A stretch of 26,938 nucleotides of DNA from assembly GCA_001953115.1 (NCBI GenBank), contig LSSL01001152.1:3655-30592 (forward strand), given 5' to 3'. Both the position numbers and the translations under genes were made by a program. Below the pieces are notes generated by a model that did no database searches, had not been told where the DNA came from, and was given only the letters and a program-made list of their open reading frames with translations. Source of the stretch: Smittium mucronatum. Lineage: Eukaryota > Kickxellomycota > Harpellomycetes > Harpellales > Legeriomycetaceae. Each line of letters starts with the position of its first letter. Within the stretch, counting starts at the first letter, position 1. Positions 7,175-17,672 of the stretch are shown here, piece after piece.

Positions 7175-9201
7175 TTATGTCCGGTGTGGCGAATTAAAAA
7201 ATCTCTTAAATTTTACAAATTTTATCTGATTTAAATTAGATATTAGAAAAAAAACTAATTATCATATTACACTCGTAACAATGTGAATTTTTTTATGATA
7301 ACTAATAATAAATAAAATAAATAAACCTTAAAGATGTAGCAAAGTGGTTTGAACTATAAAAATAAAAGGATTTTAACTGTAATATCCGCCTTTCATCGAA
7401 TATTTTTTGCTTGAAATTTTGGCAGCTCCAAACCTTATTGCAATATATATGCATATAAGCATATTTTGAATCTAATTTAAAAAATAATTCACTTAGAGAA
7501 ATTTTTTTTGTTTTAGGTGTATTAATTTATGACTACCAGATTTATTCAGGCACAACGGAAGATTTTTTAATCAAGACTATTATATGATTTAATATTCAAT
7601 CGATTTTTTGATCGATGTATCCTGCAATTAATGTGAGATACAAAATAATATTTATAAAAGTAAAAGATTTCAAGATAATATGTCATTATAAATTTTTTTA
7701 AGGGCTAGTTATGATATGAGGCAAGTATTTTGTAATGAATTAATTTTAAAAAATGAGTTTTTTATTTAAGAATTTAGATTTAAAACTCGCATTTAGTCAC
7801 TATTAATGCAAGCAAGGTTTTTGAAGATACAACCCTATAAAAAATCGAACATATACACATGGTACTAATAAATCTGAATTAATTAATAAGTACAATTAAA
7901 ATAGTTTTCAATAATTTTTATTTATTTTAAAAGGAGGGTTTTTGGTAAAAAAATGCGAAATTTTTCGATAATTTGTATGTTTTATGCCTATAAAAATTAC
8001 GTCATTTTTTTAAAATAGAAGATTTTAGAAATAATAAAGCTTGATATGTTTGTATATATATAGGTGGAAATTTAAAGCTATTCAGTATTAATTATGCGCT
8101 TTTTTGGTTAATTAAGCGTGATATTTATTAATTTATCTTAAAAATTTATTAAAATTATTAATTGATTTTTTGTTTTAAATAAAAGTTTTTTAACATTTTC
8201 CTATAATTTTTTTAGATTCAAAAAAAAATAATGGAATTTTATTAAATAAAATCAATTATAGGAATTAAATTATTAAAAATACCCCCCCCCCCTCATTTAT
8301 GAATGATGTAAAAAATTATGATATATTTTGCAAATATAATGGATTGTTTTTTACATTAAAATACCAATTGGATTTTTTTTATTAATATTAGGAATTATTA
8401 TTATTATTATTATTACTAAACCAAAAGTTTTTTCAGAGGTAGAAATATTTTTTAAATTTTATTAGAATTAAATTTGTGGTCTATTAGAAATATATTAAAA
8501 AAACTATCTTTTAATTGGATCGGGATAAAATTAGAAAATTTTATAGATTTTTGTGCTAATTATTCTGATGGTGAAATTAATATAATTATTACCCTATAAT
8601 TTTTAAAATTAACAATCCGTGATGCACAAGCAATATTAACAAATACCTGGACTAAAATTTACTTAAACAAATAATTTAAATTTTGATATATTTTATTTTT
8701 ATTTCATGGTACACATAATAATTTATTTGTATTCTAATCGGTATATCTTTATGGAAGTTAGTACATATTTACTATATTTACTACAAGTTTTCTAAAAAAA
8801 TAAATAAATAAAATTTCCATAAAGTAATCGAAAATAATAATAATATATTAAAACTTTAATAAAATCGATTTTTACTTTTATAATCATGTTTTTCAATATT
8901 TAAGAACCAAGAGATAAAGTTTTGAGTTTAATATGTTTATCAGAAAAAAAAAAATAAAAAATTGCGATAAAAAATTTATTATTTATATTTCTTTTGAATG
9001 GATTATTTTTAAATAACACAATTTACTTTGACAAATAAAAATAAAAACTTTAATATTTTTAGGCTATATTGAGGAATCCTTTAAATTATCTTCAGTCTAA
9101 TAAAAAAATAATAATGTAGTGAAAATCTGACAATTTAAAAATTAAATCATTGATTATTTTTTAAATTTAGTCCTATAGATTTATCACCTGAAATTTATAA
9201 A
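7175..9201. other. Long AT-rich spacer with simple repeats
   Basis: No gene is supported here. The sequence is dominated by A/T homopolymers. Landmarks are a run of eleven C at 8282-8292, striking in this background, and an (ATT)7 microsatellite at 8394-8415. Confidence 0.6.
8394..8415. repeat. (ATT)n microsatellite
   Basis: About seven uninterrupted ATT units. A similar (AAT)n tract lies at 14372-14391. Confidence 0.85.
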
Positions 9202-10318
9202 TTTCAAATATTCTATCTATAAATTATGGGAAGATTTTTCTGTTGAATTTGAAGGTGCCAGAAATTTAAATTATGTAATTATCAAAAAAATAAAAATAAA
9301 ACCACCTTTTTATTAAATTCAATACTAAAACTTTAGAAAAAAATATTTATATCTCTTATAATTTCTACAATTTTACAAATTCCACTTTCTGAACCACCCT
9401 GTTATATTTTAAATAGAAGGTCTTGAATATGATGAAAATCACATTGCACGTGAATAATCATACTTTCAATAATAATAAATTTAACTTAGTCTAATATGAG
9501 AGGCTTCAAGAAATTTAATTATTTAGATTATTTACCCTATTAAATATAAAATAAAACCACTTGGGTGAAAACGTTATTTTAATAATACTCATAGTTATAT
9601 AATATAGTATATATATATTGAATCTTAAATTGATTTAATTATTTTTCCAGCAATTTTTTTTTTTTTCAAAAATATTCTTTCTTTAAATTTTTTATTAAAT
9701 TTTAGATTAATTTTTTTTTCTAAATTCAAATATGAAGTTCGATGTAGTTTTTTTTTATTTTCAGCTTTAAATTAAATAATTTTTATAACTTTTTTACTCA
9801 TTTTTAGAAATACTTTGACCTTAATTATAAAAACTTTAATTCAAATGAAAAATTATTTGGCCTAAATATTAAAAGACTTTTACTCAATTATATAAGCCCA
9901 ATATCACATTTTAACAGAATAAATTTTCTAGTATATTAAAGCCAATTTACCACTAAAATATAGTCTGTTTTCAAAAAAAAAATAAGAAATATTTTCCTAT
10001 TTCAAGATGTTTATTTTTATTTGAAATTATCTCTTGTCCAAATATAAAGTCTGGTGAATAACAGAATATGTATTTTTTTTACATCTTTATATTACCCTTA
10101 AGTTTTTCAGCGTGACTTTGACTATAAATTGATACAATATCCATTTTAATTAAACAAAAAATTGGCACTTTTAATCATGGAAATATTTGGTTGCTATGTT
10201 ATATATGATATTACTGGCCATCTTATTTGAAGAATTTTTTTAAATTTTGAGATTAATTTTTTATGTGTTTATAATGATTGCTTGATCCAATAATTTCAAT
10301 TATTAAATTTGACAACCT
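9202..10318 (+). repeat. Left arm of a 1.1-kb inverted repeat
   Basis: This 1117-bp arm begins TTTCAAATATTCTATCTATA and ends ATTTGACAACCT, and is the reverse complement of 12163-13279, which has the same length. By eye the arms differ only at scattered single bases and one-base indels, for example 13 T at 9654-9666 against 14 A at 12815-12828. Homology stops sharply at both ends. No open frame of note lies within the arm. Confidence 0.95.
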
Positions 10319-10429
10319 CTTTGAATTATTATGTAAAAAAAAAAAATCCCCATAAAATAAAATAAAATTGCAAATTAAAAATTATGACTAATATTTAGCT
10401 TTTTTATTTTTTATTTTAATTATGAAAAG

Positions 10430-10518
10430 ATGAGTTTTAAAAAACTAAAGCTACTAAGTTTTTGAAGCCCGAAAGAGCTAATTTTCAAAAACTTTATGGT
10501 TTTAAATGCCAATACTAA
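10430..10518 (+). CDS. Tiny open reading frame in the centre of the inverted repeat
   Basis: An ATG-started frame of 29 codons (MSFKKTKATKFLKPERANFQ...) ends at TAA 10516-10518, in a small patch of raised GC just inside the left arm. The composition is basic and protein-like, but the length makes it uncertain; it may be a remnant of the element's former coding content. Confidence 0.15.
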
Positions 10519-11132
10519 GTTAAATTTGTAAATGATATATCCAAAAAAATCTTTGAATTCTTTTTATATTTTCTAAATTAATCACATTTCTAATACTGTT
10601 TAAAAAATCAAATAAATAATTTTCTAACGATTATAGAATCGTTATTGAGTATCCCTCTTTAATTTTTATATTAGTTTTTCTACATCTGACCAATTTATGA
10701 ATGGATTAAAACCCAAAAATACCTCTTCTATCGGTTTTAGCTGCGTATAATAATACCTTCATATATTTTAATGAATTATTGCGACAAAAATATAATTAAA
10801 ATATTTTTTTATTTATTTAAAGCAGTATTATCCGAAACGATAGTATTTATATTTTCTATTTCAGGAAAAAAAATTTGTGCTTAAAAAGAATATTCGACAC
10901 AGATTATTAAGCGGATTTCTGCTAATTTTATATCAAATTATTCGATTCATAGATATTTATGCAAAAAAATTACATCAGAATATCCGTTCCCTAATACAAA
11001 AAATATAGAATTTTCTTTAAAAATGGTATGTCAATAGATTAAAATCAAGTGGGTTTTTATATCTTTGCAGTCTATATATATTAAATTACATTTGGATATT
11101 AATAAATCCCTCTCCAAAATTAATTCAATTTT

Positions 11133-11469
11133 TTAGTTCTGATTTTTTTCTTTCCTCTGTAATTTTATACAATTTTTTTCTAGTTTACAAAATTCCAGGA
11201 TATATTCTTTGTTTGGTTGACTAAAAATATCTATTTCTTCATTTTTCAATATATTTTTTATAATTTTTTTTGTTATGAATGGATCCTTTAGAAGGAGTGC
11301 CGAAATAATTGAGAATAAATTTGAACTTTTCTTTTTTTTTTCAAAATGGGGGGTGGGGGGATTCAACTATTTTGAGTTGGAATGTGTAATTTTTACATAA
11401 TTTCTTAGCTTTAGAAATATAAAATTTCAATTCGATAAAAAATACTAATTTTTTTTTTTCCATTTTCAT
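11133..11469 (-). pseudogene. Broken ~115-codon reading frame inside the inverted-repeat centre
   Basis: Two minus-strand frames overlap at a C6-A-C6 tract (G6-T-G6 at 11348-11360 on the plus strand). The first starts at ATG 11469 (MKMEKKKLVFFIELKFYISK) and runs 42 codons to TGA 11341-11343. The second is open from 11366 to its TAA at 11133 (77 codons, e.g. LLLKDPFITKKIIKNILKNE) and has no ATG of its own. A one-base length change in the homopolymer would join them, so this is either a frameshifted pseudogene or a sequencing error in the tract. A further open stretch with two TAG codons continues upstream in the first frame to about 11610. The product is Lys/Ile-rich and of unknown family. Confidence 0.33.
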
Positions 11470-12162
11470 ACTACTCTATTTATTTAGTATATAGCCCTTT
11501 TTCTAATGCCACTCTTTATAGTCTTCCTTTTTATTGAGATTTTTCGACCGTAAATTATTTTGACAATAATCGAAACCTGTTATAATTATATATTGGTAAA
11601 GGATAAAATAATAATAATTAATATAGGCTGTCCGTTTCTTTATCTTAAAATAACCTCTAAATACTAATTATTACAGCAGTAATATTTATTTTTTAAATTT
11701 CATATAAAAAATATTAATTAAATACGCAAAGATATTTTTTTTAAAATTATTTAGTCATTTGGCAGTAAAATATTATTTTTGCCAAAAAATTTACTAATTA
11801 TACAACTAGATAAATATTGTAAATAAGTTAATAAAGAATATTTTTTATTTTTTTGAAAGAGCCAAATTCTCAAAACATTAATTATACACTCCAAACGATC
11901 CTTTGTCTAAAATTTTTTATACTTTCTTTAACTTATAAAATAACAATTATTCTAGAGCACGAAAAATAAAATTTGAATAAATTTAACGTTTTTTTTATGA
12001 TTTTTTATAAGATATTACAGTTAATAGTCCAATTATTTAATAATTATTAATAAAAAGTTTTATTTCTCTTATAAATCGCAGGCAAACTGTTTATAAATAT
12101 TTATAATAATGTTAATATTTTTTTAAAAAAATAGCAACACTTTTGAGAAAAACTATCCAAAA

Positions 12163-13279
12163 AGGTTGTCAAATTTAATAATTGAAATTATTGGATCAAG
12201 AAATCATTATAAACACATAAAAAATTAATCTCAAAATTTAAAAAAATTCTTCAAATAAGATGGCCAGTAATATCATATATAATATAGCAACCAAATATTT
12301 CCATGATTAAAAGTGCCAATTTTTTGTTTAATTAAAATGGATATTGTATCAATTTATAGTCAAAGTCACGCTGAAAAACTTAAGGGTAATATAAAGATGT
12401 AAAAAAAATACATATTCTGTTATTCACCAGACTTTATATTTGGACAAGAGCTAATTTCAAATAAAAATAAACATCTTGAAATAGGAAAATATTTCTTATT
12501 TTTTTTTTGAAAACAGACTATATTTTAGTGGTAAATTGGCTTTAATATACTAGAAAATTTATTCTGTTAAAATGTGATATTGGGCTTATATAATTGAGTA
12601 AAAGTCTTTTAATATTTAGGCCAAATAATTTTTCATTTGAATTAAAGTTTTTATAATTAAGGTCAAAGTATTTCTAAAAATGAGTAAAAAAGTTATAAAA
12701 ATTATTTAATTTAAAGCTGAAAATAAAAAAAAACTACATCGAACTTCATATTTGAATTTAGAAAAAAAAATTAATCTAAAATTTAATAAAAAATTTAAAT
12801 AAAGAATATTTTTGAAAAAAAAAAAAAATTGCTGGAAAAATAATTAAATCAATTTAAGATTCAATATATATATACTATATTATATAACTATGAGTATTAT
12901 TAAAATAACGTTTTCACCCAAGTGGTTTTATTTTATATTTAATAGGGTAAATAATCTAAATAATTAAATTTCTTGAAGCCTCTCATATTAGACTAAGTTA
13001 AATTTATTATTATTGAAATTATGATTATTCACGTGCAATGTGATTTTCATCATATTCAAGACCTTCTATTTAAAATATAACAGGGTGGTTCAGAAAGTGG
13101 AATTTGTAAAATTGTAGAAATTATAAGAGATATAAATATTTTTTTCTAAAGTTTTAGTATTGAATTTAATAAAAAGGTGGTTTTATTTTTATTTTTTTGA
13201 TAATTCATAATTTAAATTTCTGGCACCTTCAAATTCAACAGAAAAATCTTCCCATAATTTCTAGATAAAATATTTGAAA
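12163..13279 (-). repeat. Right arm of a 1.1-kb inverted repeat
   Basis: This is the inverted copy of 9202-10318. It starts AGGTTGTCAAATTTAATAAT and ends ATAAAATATTTGAAA. Near identity of the arms means the duplication is recent or is being homogenised by gene conversion. Transcription through both arms would make a long hairpin RNA. Confidence 0.95.
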
Positions 13280-14120
13280 ATATAATATTTTTCCCGAAAA
13301 AAAAATGCTTAATAAGTGTAAATATTGTGTAAAATATATCAAAAATATTTTAAATGGTACCAAAATAAGATTTTAAAAGTATTTTAAATCTAAAATCCCA
13401 CCAAATACCCATCATTGGTTGAGTTTGTGGTAATTTGATCCCAAATTAAAAATATTAATAAGAATGGAGAAATTATGAGTAGCCAAACTAAATATTTTGA
13501 TTTTAAAAGCTACATTTTTATTCATATCTCATTTAATTTGAAAAATATTATAAAACTCCATAAAATATTACATCCATTAATTTTAATGCATATATACTAT
13601 ATAATATTTACACGTTACATTTAGAAACAAAATTATCCATTATATAAGTGTTAAATAAGTATGGTTTAAAAAAATTCAATTATTTTAAATTTACTGGGGG
13701 CTTTATTTATATAATACATCATTATTAACTTAATTAAAGACCATGATTTTAAAAATAAACAGTTATAATTTACTAATATTATTAATATTATTAATAAACC
13801 GTTATAAACTTTTTTTGACCATTTCAAAATTATTATTGAGAAAAATTATTTTAACTTTTCATAGGGTTTTTTATAGTGAAAAATATATCTAAATTAATAA
13901 TGAGTAAACTGGATAGATAGAGGATTAAGAAATATATGTAAAAATATACAGGTTTTAAAATATTTGCAAAAATGTACAAAATTTTAATTTGAAAATTCTT
14001 TTTTGGTAGATATAAATACTTTTTTTATGATAAAATTTATGTTTAATGATTAAATATTAACAAGCTAAATTGTTTTAAACTCTAATACAAACTTCAGATA
14101 CATAATTAAATAGTAATTCT
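13280..14120. other. AT-rich spacer
   Basis: I see no gene, structured RNA or clear repeat in this stretch beyond homopolymers. Confidence 0.6.
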
Positions 14121-14264
14121 ATGTCTCTGGACCTGAGCAATAAAATAAGTATAGGGGTGCGATTAATTGCTAATATATATAGTCTCAAATATGTCACTAT
14201 TATCGAAAATGACATTGAAACTGTGCTTTTATACAAGAAAAATTCAAATCAGTTTTTTCATTAA
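14121..14264 (+). CDS. Small open reading frame, 47 aa, unknown
   Basis: An ATG-started frame (MSLDLSNKISIGVRLIANIY to KNSNQFFH) of 47 codons ends at TAA 14262-14264; GC is well above the flanks. The sequence has alternating hydrophobic and polar residues and no low complexity, so it reads like a piece of a folded protein. No family is recognised. It could be a tiny gene, an exon, or a relic. Confidence 0.28.
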   Translation: MSLDLSNKISIGVRLIANIYSLKYVTIIENDIETVLLYKKNSNQFFH

Positions 14265-16540
14265 AAAGATTCTGATTTCTTAAAAAGCATTTATGATAAT
14301 AACAGAGTTAATGGAACTGAAAATTGGAAGCTATAATTCAGAATTAATCATATTTTTAAATTTAACTTATAAATAATAATAATAATAATAAAACTAGATA
14401 AAGATACTGATACTGATTCTTGAAATTCAGTTATTGATTTTTGGATAGTAATTAGATTTTGTTATTATGCTTTTTTTCCGATATTTTTGGAACCTTGTAT
14501 GAGATCATTATTTATGTTTCATCTTTGTAAATATAACTATTTAAAATGAATAAAACTTAAAAAAAGTAAAATTTATTTGAAAAAAACATCTAAAAAAAAT
14601 AATGATTTAAAACATATTGAGAACATATAGTGGAAATCATTACTTTTTGTAAAATAATAAAAAAATTAATAATCAAATCGGAATTTTGACTGATTTCATC
14701 TTTATAGCGGCGTTTTAATTCTTTGGTTTTACAATATTATTAATTTTTAGTTTCTACTATAATTATTGAAATTTATTTTAAATATAAAACTTATCATTTT
14801 TTTATGAATGATAATGTTTAAATCAATTTTTCAATGTAAAACCTCATTTAATAATTTTTTAAATTTATTTTTGTATATTTTTGTATATTTTATGTTTTAT
14901 TTAAAGTATTCTTGATAATAATTAATGTTTATTGCTTATCATCATTGAAGATATTGCACAAAATCTCAAAAAGACTTTTATTTCAACAATCAAAACCTTA
15001 ATATATTAATTTTTAAAGATGAAGCTGGCTTCCTAACCACTTATTTGTATGAATAGCGTAATATTGTTTTTTCAAAGCTACGAATATTTGAGTAATATCA
15101 ATCAATTCAAAAATTTAAAAGCTTATTGTAAAAAATGTAGTTTTAATACACCTGAGTATAATTATTACATAATTCACTTGAATATATTGGATAATAATAA
15201 TCCGCCCAACTCCTTGTAATAATTAAATATATTGTTATTTTGGTATCCGAAGCTCCAATTAAACCTTCTAGTGATTTAGCTTTATTAATTTTAAAATACT
15301 AAAAAATGATTTCATCACTTTTTTTTACTAGAAATTTATTTTAATTATTTATAAAAAAATATTCAAATAATAAAAAAAAAATCTTTTTAAAATCTTTAAA
15401 AAAATATCCCAAGTCCCCTCTACCACCTAGATGCTCGATAAATCGAGAGAATTGGTTCAAATCCATAAATTTTATCCCAAAAAAAAAACACTCACAAAAG
15501 AGGTAAGTTAAATACAAATTTTTTATATTTAAACAAATATTTTTATATCAATCTATCTTTTGAATTACTTGATACTATTGGATCACTTTTACTTTTAAAA
15601 ATGATAATAATTGATTATGGGACTATGGGACTATGGGACTATGCGAATTCCATAATGAATAACCATGAATTTTTTTTAAGAAATATAGAGTATTTATGTT
15701 TTAATTGTAATAAAAAAGACTTCAATATGTTCAAATTAGAGATAAGCACATTAAATATCTATAAAAATATCAAATTTTTATATTAAAACTGTTTTAAGAG
15801 TTTTTTTTTTAAAAAAAGGCAATAAATTCATTATTATATCAAAAAATGAGAATTAAAGAGGATTGTATACTGTATATCTTTGAGATGATTGTATCAATGT
15901 CTTAAATTACCTTAATAATAAAAATAAAATCAGATTAAAATAATAAATTATACTAATAATTAATAAAAAATAAAAAATGAAATAATAAGCTTTTATAATT
16001 TTTATAAATTTATTTTATCGCTGGAAGAAATTTAGGTTATGTTATTTTAAACGGAATATGTTACTTTCTAAATAACAAATATTGCATTCCATGCTAAAAT
16101 TTCTTGAAAAATTTCAGCTTTATTCATGTTCGAGGTAAATTTTTCTGATATATATTCTTTCAAAACAAAAAAATATTTTCACTGATTTATATGGAATTAG
16201 ATGTTTATATTTGTAAATATGATACTTGTTTTAATGTTGTAACATAAATTAAAAAATAGTTCCTAAAATATCCAGATTATTCTTAATTTTTTTTAAAAAA
16301 GTTTAATTTATCACATATACAACGGAAATAGTGAAATACTCATTTATTCACATATAAAATTTTTTTTTTTTTATTTATGGTAAAAATCGGTTATAAAAAT
16401 ACTCCCGAAAACTTGATTATAATTTAAAATCAATCGAATTTTGGTTTAATTCAGTTACATCATATTAAATTTAAGGATTTTTTCGAATAATGAGAGCTTA
16501 CATAAAAAAAAACATTTATTTGTTATTTCATGATCTTATT
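14265..16540. other. AT-rich spacer with simple repeats
   Basis: No gene is supported. Landmarks are an (AAT)n tract (14372-14391), a small GC-richer patch at 15411-15465 with a hairpin (CTCGA/TCGAG, 15434-15447) followed by a B-box-like GGTTCAAATCC (15454-15464), and a GACTATGG triplet tandem at 15621-15644. A 61-codon ATG frame over 15601-15786 is treated as chance. Confidence 0.5.
15621..15644 (+). repeat. GACTATGG tandem repeat, three units
   Basis: Three consecutive 8-bp units, the last with a C at its final position. It is conspicuous because G is otherwise scarce here. Confidence 0.8.
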
Positions 16541-16605
16541 TCCCCCTTGAACCTATGCCCAGTGGGTTAGGTGCCGCTAGAGCCGCGGAGGGGTGTAGGA
16601 TGAGA
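16541..16605 (+). other. Isolated GC-rich islet with an A-box-like motif
   Basis: About 65 bp of roughly 58% GC sit in DNA of about 15-20% GC. The plus strand contains TGCCCAGTGGGTTAGGTGCC, which resembles the RNA polymerase III A box of tRNA genes (consensus TRGCNNAGYNGG), and a GC-rich hairpin (CCGC/GCGG) follows. No complete cloverleaf can be drawn and a proper B box is missing (only TTTTTCGAAAAT follows near 16609). It is succeeded by a T7AAAC tandem. It may be a fragment of a tRNA-derived short interspersed element or another repeat. Confidence 0.35.
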
Positions 16606-16625
16606 TATTTTTCGAAAATTTTTCG

Positions 16626-16658
16626 TTTTTTTAAACTTTTTTTAAACTTTTTTTAAAA
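16626..16658 (+). repeat. TTTTTTTAAAC tandem repeat (11-bp period)
   Basis: Three units, the last ending AAAA instead of AAAC, lie directly after the GC-rich islet and might be its simple-sequence tail. Confidence 0.75.
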
Positions 16659-16966
16659 TATGTTTTATACTATTTTTATATTGTTTAAATAAACATTACG
16701 AGAAAAAAAAAAGTGTTATTTAATGGTTAAAAATATCACTTTTGTTATATATTAAATTAAAAATCCCAAGAAAATACATTTTTATCAAAATTTAAATCTA
16801 GTTTAACTATATTATTACCATCGTAAATATAACAATTTTTCTGTGGGGGTTAAATACGATTTTTATTTATTTATTTCCATATAAAAAAGTTAAATTTTTT
16901 CATAATATATATCTAATATAATTCAAAATATATTTTTATACATTATATGTTTCAGTGCTTACTTTT

Positions 16967-17074
16967 TTATCTAAAATTACTGCTTTCCTGTTGAATAGGA
17001 TTCTTTGATAAACATTTCGCTATATCAGTCCTTACTGGAGTTGGTCCTGTATCCATGATGAATCGAGTTTCGCA
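16967..17074 (-). pseudogene. Fragment loosely resembling a retroelement aspartic protease
   Basis: The minus-strand frame is open for 35 codons (CETRFIMDTGPTPVRTDIAK...SSNFR) in a patch of about 38% GC. The order hydrophobic-hydrophobic-D-T-G, then a short polar loop, then an amphipathic DIAKCL helix is the layout around the catalytic aspartate of retropepsin-like proteases, where Ala or Ser usually follows DTG. Here Pro follows. The fragment is too short for certainty, and the opposite strand is also open across part of it. If real, it is a relic of a retrotransposon pol gene. Confidence 0.25.
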
Positions 17075-17228
17075 TTACTAAATTATTTTTTTTTTGTATT
17101 TTTACTCTATATACTTTTTTAAAAAATGAAATGTGTAGAAATCTTATTCTCTTAATAAGTGTAATGGATTTAAATCTGGTGTTTTTTTAAATATTTTTCG
17201 AATTTTGAGATTTTAAACTATCAATTTT

Positions 17229-17672
17229 ATGGATAACGAAGTAATATATTCTTTTAAATTTTTTTTAATGGATCATCTTCGCAAAACTTCCGAACTCCTA
17301 TTATATGTCTTTCCTTTTATCAAAAAAAAAAACTCCCAATTTCTTCCTTATCAGGTTAGCTGTAAGAGAATCGGATTATTATTCCATTTTTTGGCTCAAA
17401 TTTATCAGCCAATAAACGCTTCTATCCTTTCAAATTTCACAAAACGTCTGAAAAATCTCAAAAATGTTAATTATCTTTGATTTAACTTAATTAAAAAAAG
17501 AATTTTTTTCTTTTCATAGCATAATTTAACTTATCTTAGCGATATGATTCATCCTTCAATTAATTTGTCAGATTTTTTTTTAAATTTTTTTTATGAAATA
17601 AAATCCACAAATCTATCTTCCCATAGCTATTTGTCAAACGTTTATGCGCTTTTATTCAGTTTTTTTGAATAA
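17229..17672 (+). CDS. Possible two-exon gene, 129 aa, unknown function
   Basis: Exon 1 (17229-17465) starts at ATG (MDNEVIYSFKFFLMDHLRKT) and encodes 79 residues. Exon 2 (17520-17672) encodes 50 residues (from HNLTYLSDMIHPSINLSDFF to YALLFSFFE) and ends with TAA; an AATAAA overlaps that stop. The proposed 54-nt intron begins GTTAAT, ends TTTTCATAG, keeps phase 0, and removes the TGA at 17478 and the TAG at 17517. GC of the exons is clearly higher than the flanks. Against it: GTTAAT is a poor donor, and the protein matches nothing I know. It is predicted soluble or weakly hydrophobic, rich in Leu, Phe, Ser and Asn. Without splicing, exon 1 alone would give 83 residues. Confidence 0.35.

Larger units (their letters stand above)
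9202..13279. mobile_element. Possible long-terminal-inverted-repeat (foldback-like) element
   Basis: The two 1117-bp arms and the 1844-bp centre form a 4.08-kb unit with sharp outer borders. TATAA occurs at 9196-9200 and at 13281-13285, one base outside each arm, and could be a 5-bp target duplication, though such a match is weak evidence in AT-rich DNA. The centre holds a broken minus-strand reading frame (11133-11469) but no recognisable transposase. It could be a non-autonomous DNA transposon with very long inverted ends, or a locally formed inverted duplication. Confidence 0.4.

Noticed and set aside
15411..15475. Possible tRNA gene: hairpin followed by GGTTCAAATCC, an exact B-box match
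   Set aside because: The T stem has two mismatches, no acceptor stem pairs, and no A box or D arm is present upstream.
15601..15786. 61-codon ATG frame on the plus strand
   Set aside because: Its length is expected by chance in this amount of AT-rich DNA, its start is made by the GACTATGG tandem, and composition is Asn/Ile/Lys/Phe-biased.
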